Shown here: positions 17,536 to 25,417 of the stretch, in pieces
Position numbering within the stretch: the stretch's first letter is position 1
Layout: each line of letters starts with the position of its first letter
Assembly (NCBI RefSeq): GCF_042726155.1
Contig: NZ_JBHXHV010000001.1
Coordinates: 682,001-746,000, forward strand
Direction of reading: 5' to 3'
DNA: 64,000 bases
DNA from: Leucobacter sp042726155
GTDB lineage: Bacteria; Actinomycetota; Actinomycetes; Actinomycetales; Microbacteriaceae
The notes under the pieces: generated by a model
Database searches by the model: none
Told to the model about the DNA's origin: nothing
What the model saw: the letters and a program-made list of their open reading frames with translations, nothing else
Program-made: the position numbers and the translations under genes

Positions 17536-18410
17536 CGCGCCTTCCGGTGGGGGTCGAGGGCGTCACGCAGGCCGTCGCCCAGCAGATTCAGTCCGATGAT
17601 GAGGAAGATGAGTACCGCGCCGGGAGCGAGCATGGTCCACGGCGCGACGGTGACGAGCGTCTGCGCGTCGAACACCATCGACCCGAGCGATGCCGCTGGA
17701 GGAGGGGTGCCAAACCCGAGGAAGCTCAGTGAAGCCTCGGTCAGCACGCCCCACGACAGCGACAGCGTGATCTGTACGATGAGGATGCTCGTGAGGTTGG
17801 GCAGGATGTGCTGCACCATGATGCCGACCGGGCGCATGCCGGTGGCGCGCGCCGCGCTCACGTACTCCGACTCCCGAAGCGACAGCACCGGCCCGCGGGC
17901 AACGCGCACGAAGATGGGTGTGTACACGACCGCGATGGCCACCGCGACGGTGAACCACGTACGATCGAACACCGCCGCGAGCGTCAGCGCCAGCAGCAGC
18001 GGCGGGAACGCGAAGAGCACGTTCGTGATGCCGCCGATCAGGGTGTCGCCGACGCCGCCGAGATAGCCAGAGACGACGCCACCAATGGTGCCGACGACCG
18101 CCGCGAACAGCACTGCGACGAGCGCGACGAGCGCCGAGTTAGCGACGCCCGAGGCCGCCCGCGAGAAGATGTCACGTCCGAACTGATCGGTGCCGAGCAG
18201 GTGGGTGCTTGAAGGCGGCTGCAGCCGAGCGGTCGCGTCTTGCGCCGCCGGGTCAAAGGGCAGCAGCCCGAACGCTGACGCGAGCGCGACGATGCCGAGC
18301 ACGGTCACTATGACGGTGCCGACGAGGCCGCTGGGGCTGCGCAGGAGTGCTCGAACGCCGCCGCGGCGGGGCGACACCTTAGCGGTGCCGATGGCTTGTG
18401 TACGGGTCAT
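17532..18410 (-). CDS. ABC permease, DppC type
   Basis: 292-aa inner-membrane permease. It has the N-terminal OppC_N segment (LRSPSGLVGTVIVTVL), the HLLGTDQFGRDIFSR signature before the transmembrane core, about six membrane segments, and the EAA loop SAARATGMRPVGIMVQHILPN that contacts the ATPase. The ATG at 18410 overlaps the dppB stop (ATGA); the longer open frame upstream is antisense-like and non-coding. It pairs with the DppB-like protein and the fused ATPase. Confidence 0.92.
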   Translation of the reverse strand: MTRTQAIGTAKVSPRRGGVRALLRSPSGLVGTVIVTVLGIVALASAFGLLPFDPAAQDATARLQPPSSTHLLGTDQFGRDIFSRAASGVANSALVALVAVLFAAVVGTIGGVVSGYLGGVGDTLIGGITNVLFAFPPLLLALTLAAVFDRTWFTVAVAIAVVYTPIFVRVARGPVLSLRESEYVSAARATGMRPVGIMVQHILPNLTSILIVQITLSLSWGVLTEASLSFLGFGTPPPAASLGSMVFDAQTLVTVAPWTMLAPGAVLIFLIIGLNLLGDGLRDALDPHRKAR

Positions 18411-19375
18411 GATGCACGCACCCTCGGGTCGATGCGGCGGTAGAGCAGGTCTGTGAGCAAGTTCACGATGACAAAGAGAAGGGCGATGACAAGAACCGTG
18501 CTCTGCACGACTGCGTACTCTTTCTGATTGATGCCGAGCAGCACCTGTCGGCCGATGCCCGGAAGCGAGAAGATCTGTTCGACGACGACGGCGCCTCCGA
18601 GCAGGTAGCCGAACTGCATGCCGGTCATGGTCACGATCGGAACGAGTGCGTTGCGCAGAACGTGCCGCCACTGCAGCCGCCGCGGGGGTACGCCCTTGGC
18701 GCGAGCGGTGCGCACGAAATCGAGCGATCGAATCTCGAGCACCGCGGTGCGGGTCGTGCGCATGATCGGTGCGGCGATGCCGAAGCCGAGCACGATCGCG
18801 GGGAGCGCCATCTGCTGCAGATTGAGCCCCGGGTTCTCCCACAACCGGGCGTAGCCGAGGCCGTTCGGGTTGAAGCCCCACTGCTGCGCCGAGATTGCGA
18901 GCAGCGTGACACCGAGCAGAAACGCGGGAACGCCGAGCCCCGCGAGTGCGATCGCCTGGCCGAACCAGTCGCGCACCGCGTCTTGCCGTGAGGCGGCGAG
19001 CACGCCGAGCGGAACACCGATGAGCAGGGCAACGGTGATTGCCAGCAGTGCGAGTTCGATGGTGACCGGCAACGCGAGCGCCGTCATCTCGAGCACGCTC
19101 TGCTGCGCCCTCGCCGAGAAACCGAGATTGCCGGTGAGCAGCTGGCCGATCCACGTGAAAAATTGCAGGATCAGCGGCTGGTCGAGGCCGTAGTAAGCCT
19201 CGAGCGCGGCGCGCTGGTCAGCGGTCAGCGCGGCGGCTTCGGTGCCGTAGCTGGCGGTGATCTGATCCCCGGGGATCGCCCGCAGCATCAGGAAGACAGC
19301 GATGGCCACCCCGAGCAGGGTGAGCAGCGCGCCGCCGATGCGCCGGGCGATCGTCGAGGTGAGTGAACGGGACAG
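18407..19375 (-). CDS. ABC permease, DppB type, probable CTG start
   Basis: 322-aa permease if started at CTG 19375. A GTG at 19309 would remove the first 22 residues (MSRSLTSTIARRIGGALLTL and on), which form the conserved DppB N-terminus and half of membrane segment 1. AAGGAG lies 6 bases upstream of the CTG and no ATG, GTG or TTG is in frame there, so CTG is the best start. The EAA loop is RTARAKGVPPRRLQWRHVLRNA, followed by GGAVVVEQIFSLPGIGRQ. It spans the membrane with DppC to pass peptide-type substrates. Confidence 0.88.
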   Translation of the reverse strand: MSRSLTSTIARRIGGALLTLLGVAIAVFLMLRAIPGDQITASYGTEAAALTADQRAALEAYYGLDQPLILQFFTWIGQLLTGNLGFSARAQQSVLEMTALALPVTIELALLAITVALLIGVPLGVLAASRQDAVRDWFGQAIALAGLGVPAFLLGVTLLAISAQQWGFNPNGLGYARLWENPGLNLQQMALPAIVLGFGIAAPIMRTTRTAVLEIRSLDFVRTARAKGVPPRRLQWRHVLRNALVPIVTMTGMQFGYLLGGAVVVEQIFSLPGIGRQVLLGINQKEYAVVQSTVLVIALLFVIVNLLTDLLYRRIDPRVRAS

Positions 19376-19434
19376 GGCCGTCTCCTTCCATGACGGCTGC
19401 CCGGCCGATCAGACCGGGCAGCCGATGAGCGGAA

Positions 19435-20982
19435 CTACTTGACGGTGACGTTGCGGAGGTTCTCGAGGGAACCGTTGGCGAGCGGAGTGAACCCGCTCAC
19501 GCCATCCGCGAGGGCCGTGTAGCTGTAGCCGGTGAAGAGCCACACCCACGCGGCGTTGTCTTCGAGTTCGGCCGCGACATCGTTGTAAATCTTGACGCGT
19601 GCCTTCTCGTCGAGCTCTGAGCGGCCCTTCGCGAAGAGTGCATCGAGCGAGTCCGAGCTGTACCCCGCGACCGCATTCAGGTTGCCCGTGCTCGTGAAGT
19701 AGCGACCGTACATCGTGTCGGGATCGGGCTGGCCGCCGTTGAGCGCGACGGCGAGTTCGAAGTCGCCCGCGACCCAGCGGTCGACGTAGGCGCCGGATTC
19801 GAGCGGCTCGATGTTCAGCGTGATGCCGACCTTCTTGAGCTGCGCCTGCAGGTTCTCGGCCTCGGCGACGGCGGTGGAGTACCCGTCTTGCATCACGATC
19901 GCGTTCAGGGTGAGGCCGTCGGCCTTCCCTGCATCGGCGAGGTGCTTCTTTGCCTGGTCGAGGTCGACGGTCGGGCACGGCCGAGCGTCGGGGTCGGAGC
20001 GGAACGCCGGCGAGGTGATCGGCCCGGTGACCTCACCCGCGCCGAGCGCGGCGGAGTCGAGCACCTCTTGGCGGTCGATGGCGCACGCGATCGCGAGGCG
20101 CACGTCGACGTTGTCGAGCGGTGCCTTGTTCGCGTTCAACTGGAGCGCGTGGTAGCTCAGCTGCGGGGTCTCTTCGACCTTGACCGAGCCGCCGATGGTG
20201 TCGGCGACGAGCTTGTCATCGAACACGGCCATCTGTACGTTGCCAGCCTGCAGCGCCGACACGATGGCTGACGAGTCGGGGATCACGCGGAACTCCACCT
20301 CGTCGACCTTCGGAGCGCCATCCCAGTACTTCTCGTTTGCGGCGAGGGTGAGCGATTCGTTCGGTGTGCGCGATTCGAGCGTGAACGCGCCGGTTCCGTT
20401 GGGAGTCTTCTCGATGGCCGCGAGATCTACATCGGAGGGCAGGATCGCCATGGTGATGACGGCGAGCTTTGAGACGAGCGCCGCGTCGGGAGCGCTGAGA
20501 GTCATCTCAACAGTGGTCGGGTCTGGTGCTGTCATCTTCGTGACCGAGGAGAGGTTTGCGGCGGAGACCGCGGCCGTCGACTCGTCTTGAATCGCCTCAT
20601 ACGATGCGATTACGTCAGCAGAGTCGAACTCTGATCCGTCGGCGAATGTGACGTCGGGCCGCAGCTTGAAGGTGACGGTGAGGCCGTCGTCGCTGGTCTC
20701 CCAGCTCTCTGCGAGTCCCGGCACGACCGTGAGATCGTCATCGAGTTCAGTGAGGGTGCCGTAAAGATTCTGCAGCACGTTCACCGACTGGAACTGGGTA
20801 GCGGTCCACGGCACGAGCGTGTCAATATCGGTGGTGACGCCCACGACGAGCGGGCCGCCGCCGCCGCTTCCCGAGCCTCCGGCGTCGCCGCCGCCTCCCG
20901 AACACGCCGTGAGGGCGAGTGCGCCCACGGCGGCAATACCGAGCAATCCCTGCACGGTGCGGGTACGCATCTGACGTTTCAT
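19435..20982 (-). CDS. Peptide/muropeptide-binding lipoprotein, DppA type
   Basis: 515-aa family 5 solute-binding protein and first gene of the operon. It has a lipoprotein signal peptide with lipobox ALTAC (Cys27), then a Gly/Ser-rich linker. SBP_bac_5 features include LTELDDDLTVVPGLAESWE and WDGAPKVDEVEFRVIPD. The ATG at 20982 has AAGGAG 8 bases upstream. It is anchored outside the membrane and delivers cargo to the DppBC channel. The family binds oligopeptides, and some members bind murein peptides or sugars; the operon points to MurNAc-peptides or anhMurNAc-containing muropeptides. Operator-like palindromes lie 66 and 97 bases upstream. Confidence 0.9.
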   Translation of the reverse strand: MKRQMRTRTVQGLLGIAAVGALALTACSGGGGDAGGSGSGGGGPLVVGVTTDIDTLVPWTATQFQSVNVLQNLYGTLTELDDDLTVVPGLAESWETSDDGLTVTFKLRPDVTFADGSEFDSADVIASYEAIQDESTAAVSAANLSSVTKMTAPDPTTVEMTLSAPDAALVSKLAVITMAILPSDVDLAAIEKTPNGTGAFTLESRTPNESLTLAANEKYWDGAPKVDEVEFRVIPDSSAIVSALQAGNVQMAVFDDKLVADTIGGSVKVEETPQLSYHALQLNANKAPLDNVDVRLAIACAIDRQEVLDSAALGAGEVTGPITSPAFRSDPDARPCPTVDLDQAKKHLADAGKADGLTLNAIVMQDGYSTAVAEAENLQAQLKKVGITLNIEPLESGAYVDRWVAGDFELAVALNGGQPDPDTMYGRYFTSTGNLNAVAGYSSDSLDALFAKGRSELDEKARVKIYNDVAAELEDNAAWVWLFTGYSYTALADGVSGFTPLANGSLENLRNVTVK

Positions 20983-21047
20983 ACTGACATCTCCTTGTGA
21001 GCAACTCTGGTCACGAACCCCGCCCGCGCGCAGCGAGACAGGTTGTA

Positions 21048-21060
21048 GGAAACAGTTTAC
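21048..21060. promoter_or_regulatory. Operator-like palindrome (site 2) before dppA
   Basis: GGAAACAGTTTAC reads GTAAACTGTTTCC on the minus strand. It is the same 13-bp pattern as at 2227 with one arm base changed. It lies 66 bases upstream of the dppA ATG, within the promoter region of the muropeptide operon. Confidence 0.5.
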
Positions 21061-21078
21061 CTATCAGGTGCTCAGAAT

Positions 21079-21091
21079 GTAAATCATTTTC
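21079..21091. promoter_or_regulatory. Operator-like palindrome (site 3) before dppA
   Basis: GTAAATCATTTTC matches the site at 2227 in 12 of 13 bases, with an identical first 11. Its centre is 31 bases (three helical turns) from the centre of site 2, a spacing that suits two dimers on one face of the DNA. The probable binder is the RpiR/MurR-type protein (8809-9696). Confidence 0.55.
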
Positions 21092-21249
21092 TAAACAAGG
21101 CTCCACGATTCTTGGAAGGAGCCGGATTTTTCCGCGCAGGAAAAGTCCGAAATGAGGAAAATTGCCGACTTTGCTCAAGTGTCGTTCTGTTTAACGTATG
21201 TTTTCAGTTGATTACTCGGATAAACCCGTTGTCGATAAGGACGCGCTAG

Positions 21250-21639
21250 ATGGATGATTTTGATGCAACCCACGAAGCAAATAAAGCTTTTTGTAGGAAC
21301 CTCGCGGTGAAGTTTCCTGCGCTTCCCCCGATTCTCAAAAAGAATCTGGAAGACGAAGATGGAGACCTCAACACGTACCTTTTTGCATCTGCTGTCGTTG
21401 AGTGGGCTGAGGCGAACGTGGTGTCTAGAGAGTCTGATGTGATGCAGCTTCTTGCGGCGCTCAACCAGGGGCTTGCCGAGGGCGAACGCGAAGTACCAAA
21501 CTTCATTGCGGTAGGTTTCGGCGAATCAATTTCGCACGAGACACCGTTGTTGCCTTTTCTGCAGGGTGATCTCAAAGGTTGGTACGAATATGACGTTGGA
21601 ATATCTGATGAGCACCCTCGTTTGAGGAGCGGAAATTAG
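21250..21639 (+). CDS. Hypothetical 129-aa acidic protein
   Basis: Soluble, acidic and clearly lower in GC than its neighbours. AAGGA lies 8 bases upstream of the ATG. Its features are KFPALPPILKKNLEDEDGDL followed by LFASAVVEWAEANV and a second half with FIAVGFGESI and LPFLQGDLKGWYEYDVG. The first half vaguely recalls small uncharacterised proteins that look like immunity proteins; I do not claim a family. It is divergent from dppA and 67 bases before the cysteine-rich peptide gene, so the two may be co-transcribed. Confidence 0.65.
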   Translation: MDDFDATHEANKAFCRNLAVKFPALPPILKKNLEDEDGDLNTYLFASAVVEWAEANVVSRESDVMQLLAALNQGLAEGEREVPNFIAVGFGESISHETPLLPFLQGDLKGWYEYDVGISDEHPRLRSGN

Positions 21640-21706
21640 CCGAATAGTGTGTTCGGTGAGTGTTTAGGTTAGCGTTGCCGCCATCTGTGGCGGGGAGGCT
21701 GGTCTG

Positions 21707-21997
21707 TTGCGGGTGCGTGTGTGGGACCGGCGACAGGCTGAGATCAGTGCAGATACTCAACCCATGGTGGCATTCCTCTTGGGGCGTAATGAGAACGAGA
21801 TCGTAATTGAAGAAGTGAAGCGTCCAGCAGGCGCAGTTTCGGCCAGAATGAGCGCCTTTGATAAATGGGCGGGCTGCGTCGCTGGGTTCTGTCCTGTCTG
21901 TGCAGGTGGATGCTGGGCAACCGGGCCGGGGTATGTTCCGTGCGTACTCGCCTGTTGCGTGGGAGTACTTGCAACGTGCGGCATCTTCAACGGGTAG
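21707..21997 (+). CDS. Cysteine-rich hydrophobic peptide, candidate bacteriocin/RiPP precursor
   Basis: 96 aa from TTG 21707, which has a strong GGGGAGG ribosome site 8 bases upstream; a later ATG at 21764 gives 77 aa. Residues 1-56 form a charged leader-like part (with GRNENEIVIEEVKRP). Residues 57-96 form a compact hydrophobic core with eight Cys (57, 62, 65, 69, 79, 83, 84, 91) plus Gly, Ala and Val, ending CGIFNG. Leader plus Cys-rich hydrophobic core is the shape of secreted disulfide-rich bacteriocins (halocin C8-like) or modified RiPPs. A membrane-protein gene starts 7 bases after the stop. No modification enzyme is adjacent. A metal-binding membrane peptide is the alternative. Confidence 0.5.
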   Translation: MRVRVWDRRQAEISADTQPMVAFLLGRNENEIVIEEVKRPAGAVSARMSAFDKWAGCVAGFCPVCAGGCWATGPGYVPCVLACCVGVLATCGIFNG

Positions 21998-22004
21998 GGG
22001 CACA

Positions 22005-22385
22005 ATGGACGAGGATCGAAAACACAATCCTGCGCCCATCGAAGTTCGGTTGCAGAACCTCCCTATGGATGACCGGCGCGAGGTACTTGAAGCAGTTCGA
22101 CTAGGTCGCGCGGTCAGCCGCATTGAACTGGCACCTTTGGCGCTCGAGTACGCCAATGATTGGCAGCGCAGCGGAGGACATCGTCTGTATACCAAGTGGT
22201 ACTACTGGCTGGCATGCGTCATTGCGGGGGCGCTCGCGTTTGTAGCATTCGGATGGTGGGCACCCGTGATTGTCGTTGTAGTTATGACGCTCGGGCCGCT
22301 GCTGTATCGAGACCGAGTCGCTCTCGCCGGGCGCGCGGCCGTGCTCAATCGCGAGCTGCTCGATCGCGGCGAGCAGCAACACTAG
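22005..22385 (+). CDS. Small two-helix membrane protein (possible immunity partner)
   Basis: 126 aa. A charged cytosolic N-terminus (residues 1-65, containing VRLGRAVSRIELAPLALEYA) is followed by two hydrophobic helices (WLACVIAGALAFVAFGWW and APVIVVVVMTLGPLLY) and a basic tail. The start is 7 bases after the stop of the Cys-rich peptide, so translation is probably coupled. Similar small membrane proteins of unknown role are widespread in actinobacteria, so an immunity or export role is only inferred from position. The 3' end overlaps the nnrD stop by 4 bases, convergent. Confidence 0.7.
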   Translation: MDEDRKHNPAPIEVRLQNLPMDDRREVLEAVRLGRAVSRIELAPLALEYANDWQRSGGHRLYTKWYYWLACVIAGALAFVAFGWWAPVIVVVVMTLGPLLYRDRVALAGRAAVLNRELLDRGEQQH

Positions 22386-23317
22386 GCGCTCGCGGCAGCG
22401 ATGAGCGCGGCGAACGCGACCGGAATTGCCGCCGCGACGTCGCCAGCCGTGATCGGCCTACCGGCGCCCGTCGCGTCGGCGTCGCCCGCCGCATGGCGAG
22501 CCGCGTAATCGTGCAGGAGAGCGGCCGTCGCCCCCAACTGCCCCAGGAAATCTGCGTCATTGCGAACGTCGTCGGCGCGCCCGGCGACTAGCGCGCCGAT
22601 GATGCCAGCGAGCACATCGCCGGTGCCAGCGCTCGCGAGCCACGGCGTTGCCGGCCCAACGCTGCGCACCCACCCCGACGGCGTTGCGCAGATGGTCAGA
22701 GAGCCCTTGAGGAGCACTGTGACGCCGAGCGTCTTCGCGAGTCGTGAGGCAGCCGCTGCGCGCGGCGACGAGTCAGAACCGCGCGGCTCCCACCCCTCAG
22801 GAAAATCTCCGAGCTCGGCGGCCCGCCACAGCCGCTCGAATTCTCCGCCGTGCGGCGTGAGTATCGCGGGGGCGGCGTGTGACGCACCGGCCGCACCGCC
22901 GCCAACAAGATCCAGTGCACCCGCATCCACCACCACGGGAGCGTCACCCGCGAGCAGCGTCGCGAGTTCGCGAGTCTCGGGCGCCGAGCGCGTCGATGCA
23001 TCCGTACCCGATCCGATGAGCCAGGCGTCGCACGGCTTCCCAGCGGGCGGCCCAAACACGGTCTCGGGCCGCGCCGCGAGCACAGCGGCGGCGGCGGTCG
23101 GCAGTCCGAACGGTGGCGCGGAATCGTCGACCGGCGGCACGTACCGCACCATGCCAGCCCCCGCACGCCAGGCCGCGCTCACGCCGAGCACCGCTGCGCC
23201 CGGGAAGTGCGCAGCGCCGGTGCGCACGCCGAGCACGCCGCGGCGGTACTTGTCATCGTGCTGGCCGGGCGGGCGCAGCAGAGCCGCTGCGTCCCGCGCC
23301 GTCCAGGAGTCGATCAT
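22382..23317 (-). CDS. nnrD: ADP-dependent NAD(P)H-hydrate dehydratase
   Basis: 311-aa ribokinase-like enzyme that repairs hydrated NADH/NADPH (C-terminal YjeF domain). Diagnostic segments: KYRRGVLGVRTGAAHFPGAAVL near the start, AGAGMVRYV, ILTPHGGEFERL and the nucleotide-binding ASAGTGDVLAGIIGAL. The epimerase half (NnrE) is absent, so this is a stand-alone dehydratase. The ATG at 23317 overlaps the stop of the phosphohexomutase gene (ATGA), indicating co-transcription. Confidence 0.92.
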   Translation of the reverse strand: MIDSWTARDAAALLRPPGQHDDKYRRGVLGVRTGAAHFPGAAVLGVSAAWRAGAGMVRYVPPVDDSAPPFGLPTAAAAVLAARPETVFGPPAGKPCDAWLIGSGTDASTRSAPETRELATLLAGDAPVVVDAGALDLVGGGAAGASHAAPAILTPHGGEFERLWRAAELGDFPEGWEPRGSDSSPRAAAASRLAKTLGVTVLLKGSLTICATPSGWVRSVGPATPWLASAGTGDVLAGIIGALVAGRADDVRNDADFLGQLGATAALLHDYAARHAAGDADATGAGRPITAGDVAAAIPVAFAALIAAASA

Positions 23318-25152
23318 GCGTGTGTCGCCGCCGACTGCAGCGCACCGAGCAGATCCCGCACTGAACGTTCGAGCTCGGCGAGCGCCTGTTCTGCCGCGGC
23401 CCGACGCTCGGACGCGCTGCCCGCGTCGCTGAACGTGTCGAGGTAGACCTTCAGCTTCGGCTCGGTGCCACTCGGGCGAATCATGACTCGGGAGCCGTCA
23501 GCGAGCTCGTAGCGCAGCACGTCGGCCGGCACCTCGGCCTCACCGGGCAGCAGCAGATCACGATGCGCGGTGACGGCGGTGTCGCCAAAAGCCGAGGGCG
23601 GATCCTGACGGATGCGAGCCGCCAGCGCAGAGGCCGCGGGCATCGACGGCAGTCGGAGCGTGACCTGGCCGCTCGCGAAGTGGCCGAAGCGCTCGCTCGC
23701 CTCATCGAGCCGATCCCAGATCGTGCGACCCTCGGCGGCGAGCTCGCGCACCATCGCGATGGCGTCGGCGCTCGCCGAAATGCCGTCTTTGTCGCGCACG
23801 ATGCCGGGGTGAATGAGGTACCCGAGTGCCTCTTCGAAACCGAAGATGAGACCGGGAACGCGCGACACCCACTTGAAGCCCGAGAGAGTTTCGGCGTACC
23901 CGAGTCCGTACTCCGTTGCGACCGCGCGCAGTGCTGGGGACGAAACGATGGTGCAGGCGAGCGAGCCGTCGACGACGACACCGCGCTGAGCGGCAGCGGC
24001 AACCGCGCGCTCGGCGGCCCGCCAGCCGAGCAGCAGGCCAAGCTCGTTGCCCGTCAGGCGACGGTAGCCTGAGGCTTCGTCTGGGTGCGGCGCTGCGATC
24101 GCGAGTCGGTCAGCGTCGGGGTCGTGCGCGACGATGAGGTCCGCCTGCACGCCTCGGGCTGTGCGGAAGGCCAGATCGAGCGCACCCGGCTCTTCGGGGT
24201 TCGGGAAGTCGAGCGTGGGGAAGGCGCCGTCGGGAATGAGCTGCTCGCGTACTGGCGTGACGCTCGGCAAGCCAGACGAGAGGAACACGCGCCGCGCGAT
24301 CTCGGCGCCGACGCCGTGCATCGCCGTGTACACGACCGAGATATCAGTGTCGCCGCCGCGAGCCACGCCCGGGGCGTCGGGTCGCTGCGGCAGACCCGCG
24401 AGAATCGCGGCCGACGTCTCCGCGACGTAGGCGTCTGCAACCCCGCTGCCGAGCACCGAATATCCGTGTGCACGCGGAATCTGCGCCAGGGGAGTGGTCG
24501 CCACGCGCTCAATGTGCGCGGCGATTGCGGCGTCGACGGGCGGAACGATCTGCGATCCGCCATCGTCGTCACCCAGGTACACCTTGTAGCCGTTGTCGCG
24601 CGGCGGATTGTGGCTCGCGGTGATCATGATGCCGGCCGACACGTCGAGGTGCCGCACCGCGAACGCGGTGAGCGGCGTCGGGCCAGCCTCTGGCAGCAGG
24701 TAGACGTCGACGCCGGCGCCGCTCATTACCTCGGCCGCATCGCGCGCGAAGATCGCTGACCCCACGCGGGCGTCGTAGCCGATCACCACCGACGGAGCAG
24801 TTCGGGATCCGCGACGCTCTGCGGCCTCGCGCAGAAACGCGGCGAATCCGGCGGTGGTCTGGGAGACGACCGCACGGTTCATGCGCTTCGGGCCCGCGCC
24901 CAACCGCCCGCGCAAACCAGCGGTGCCGAAGGCGAGTCGGCCACCGAACGACGCGTGCAATTCGGCGGCCGCTTCGGCGTCGCCGGCGGTCGCCCGAGCG
25001 ATCAGCGATCGCGCCTCAGCGCGCGTGCTCGCATCGATGTCGGCGTCGGCCCACGCGGTCGCCTCGGCGATCAACTCTCGCAGCACGGCTGCGTCGTCAG
25101 TCGCCTCAGCTGCGCGAGCTCTGCGCGGCGATCCCGTCTCAGACTGTTCCAT
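23314..25152 (-). CDS. Phospho-sugar mutase (phosphomannomutase/phosphoglucomutase)
   Basis: 612-aa alpha-D-phosphohexomutase that shifts phosphate between C1 and C6 (or C1 and C5 of pentoses) via a phosphoserine. The active serine motif MITASHNPPRDNGYK and the metal loop DPDADRL are both clear, and the sugar loop GFEEALGY is present. The C-terminal phosphate site RPSGTEPKLKVYLD completes the four-domain fold. I chose the ATG at 25152 because AGGGAG sits just upstream; a GTG at 25170 would place that ribosome site inside the gene. Length fits the PGM2-like subgroup (550-620), often next to nucleoside phosphorylases, so phosphopentomutase is possible. Confidence 0.9.
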   Translation of the reverse strand: MEQSETGSPRRARAAEATDDAAVLRELIAEATAWADADIDASTRAEARSLIARATAGDAEAAAELHASFGGRLAFGTAGLRGRLGAGPKRMNRAVVSQTTAGFAAFLREAAERRGSRTAPSVVIGYDARVGSAIFARDAAEVMSGAGVDVYLLPEAGPTPLTAFAVRHLDVSAGIMITASHNPPRDNGYKVYLGDDDGGSQIVPPVDAAIAAHIERVATTPLAQIPRAHGYSVLGSGVADAYVAETSAAILAGLPQRPDAPGVARGGDTDISVVYTAMHGVGAEIARRVFLSSGLPSVTPVREQLIPDGAFPTLDFPNPEEPGALDLAFRTARGVQADLIVAHDPDADRLAIAAPHPDEASGYRRLTGNELGLLLGWRAAERAVAAAAQRGVVVDGSLACTIVSSPALRAVATEYGLGYAETLSGFKWVSRVPGLIFGFEEALGYLIHPGIVRDKDGISASADAIAMVRELAAEGRTIWDRLDEASERFGHFASGQVTLRLPSMPAASALAARIRQDPPSAFGDTAVTAHRDLLLPGEAEVPADVLRYELADGSRVMIRPSGTEPKLKVYLDTFSDAGSASERRAAAEQALAELERSVRDLLGALQSAATHA

Positions 25153-25281
25153 CGCGGCGTCTCCCTTCACCCGGCGAATGCCCGTTTCAAGCTACCACTT
25201 TCAAGGTTGGATCATGCTGGCGTGCGATGATGGTGGGCGCGTTCGAAACGTCGGATTCGTCGCGGGAGAGAGGAAGCCAGT

Positions 25282-25401
25282 ATGTGCTCACCGGTTCGTT
25301 GTTCCACCTGCAATAAGGTGACGTGGCAGGGTTGCGGGCTGCACATTGAAGAGGCACTCGCCGGTTTCACGGAAGAGCAGCGCTGCACCTGCGAGCGCTA
25401 G
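25282..25401 (+). CDS. 39-aa CxxC mini-protein
   Basis: Short gene with a strong ribosome site (GGAGAGAGGAAG) before the ATG. It has six cysteines: Cys2, a CSTC pair (7-10), WQGCG (Cys18) and a terminal CTC pair (35-37), plus the conserved segment GLHIEEALAG. Tiny actinobacterial proteins with this exact layout (CxxC, WxGCGxH, xQRCxC) are widespread and probably bind zinc, though none has an assigned role that I know of. It ends 17 bases before the convergent PucR gene. Confidence 0.75.
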   Translation: MCSPVRCSTCNKVTWQGCGLHIEEALAGFTEEQRCTCER

Positions 25402-25417
25402 ACCCAGTTACACCTCG

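Noticed and set aside
18411..19154. Upstream extension of the dppC-type frame
   Set aside because: It overlaps the dppB-type gene and has shadow-like composition. The ATG at 18410 overlaps the dppB stop and gives the family N-terminus.
21572..22195. 207-codon minus-strand frame over the Cys-rich cassette
   Set aside because: No ribosome site; the plus-strand genes have good ribosome sites and coherent protein features.
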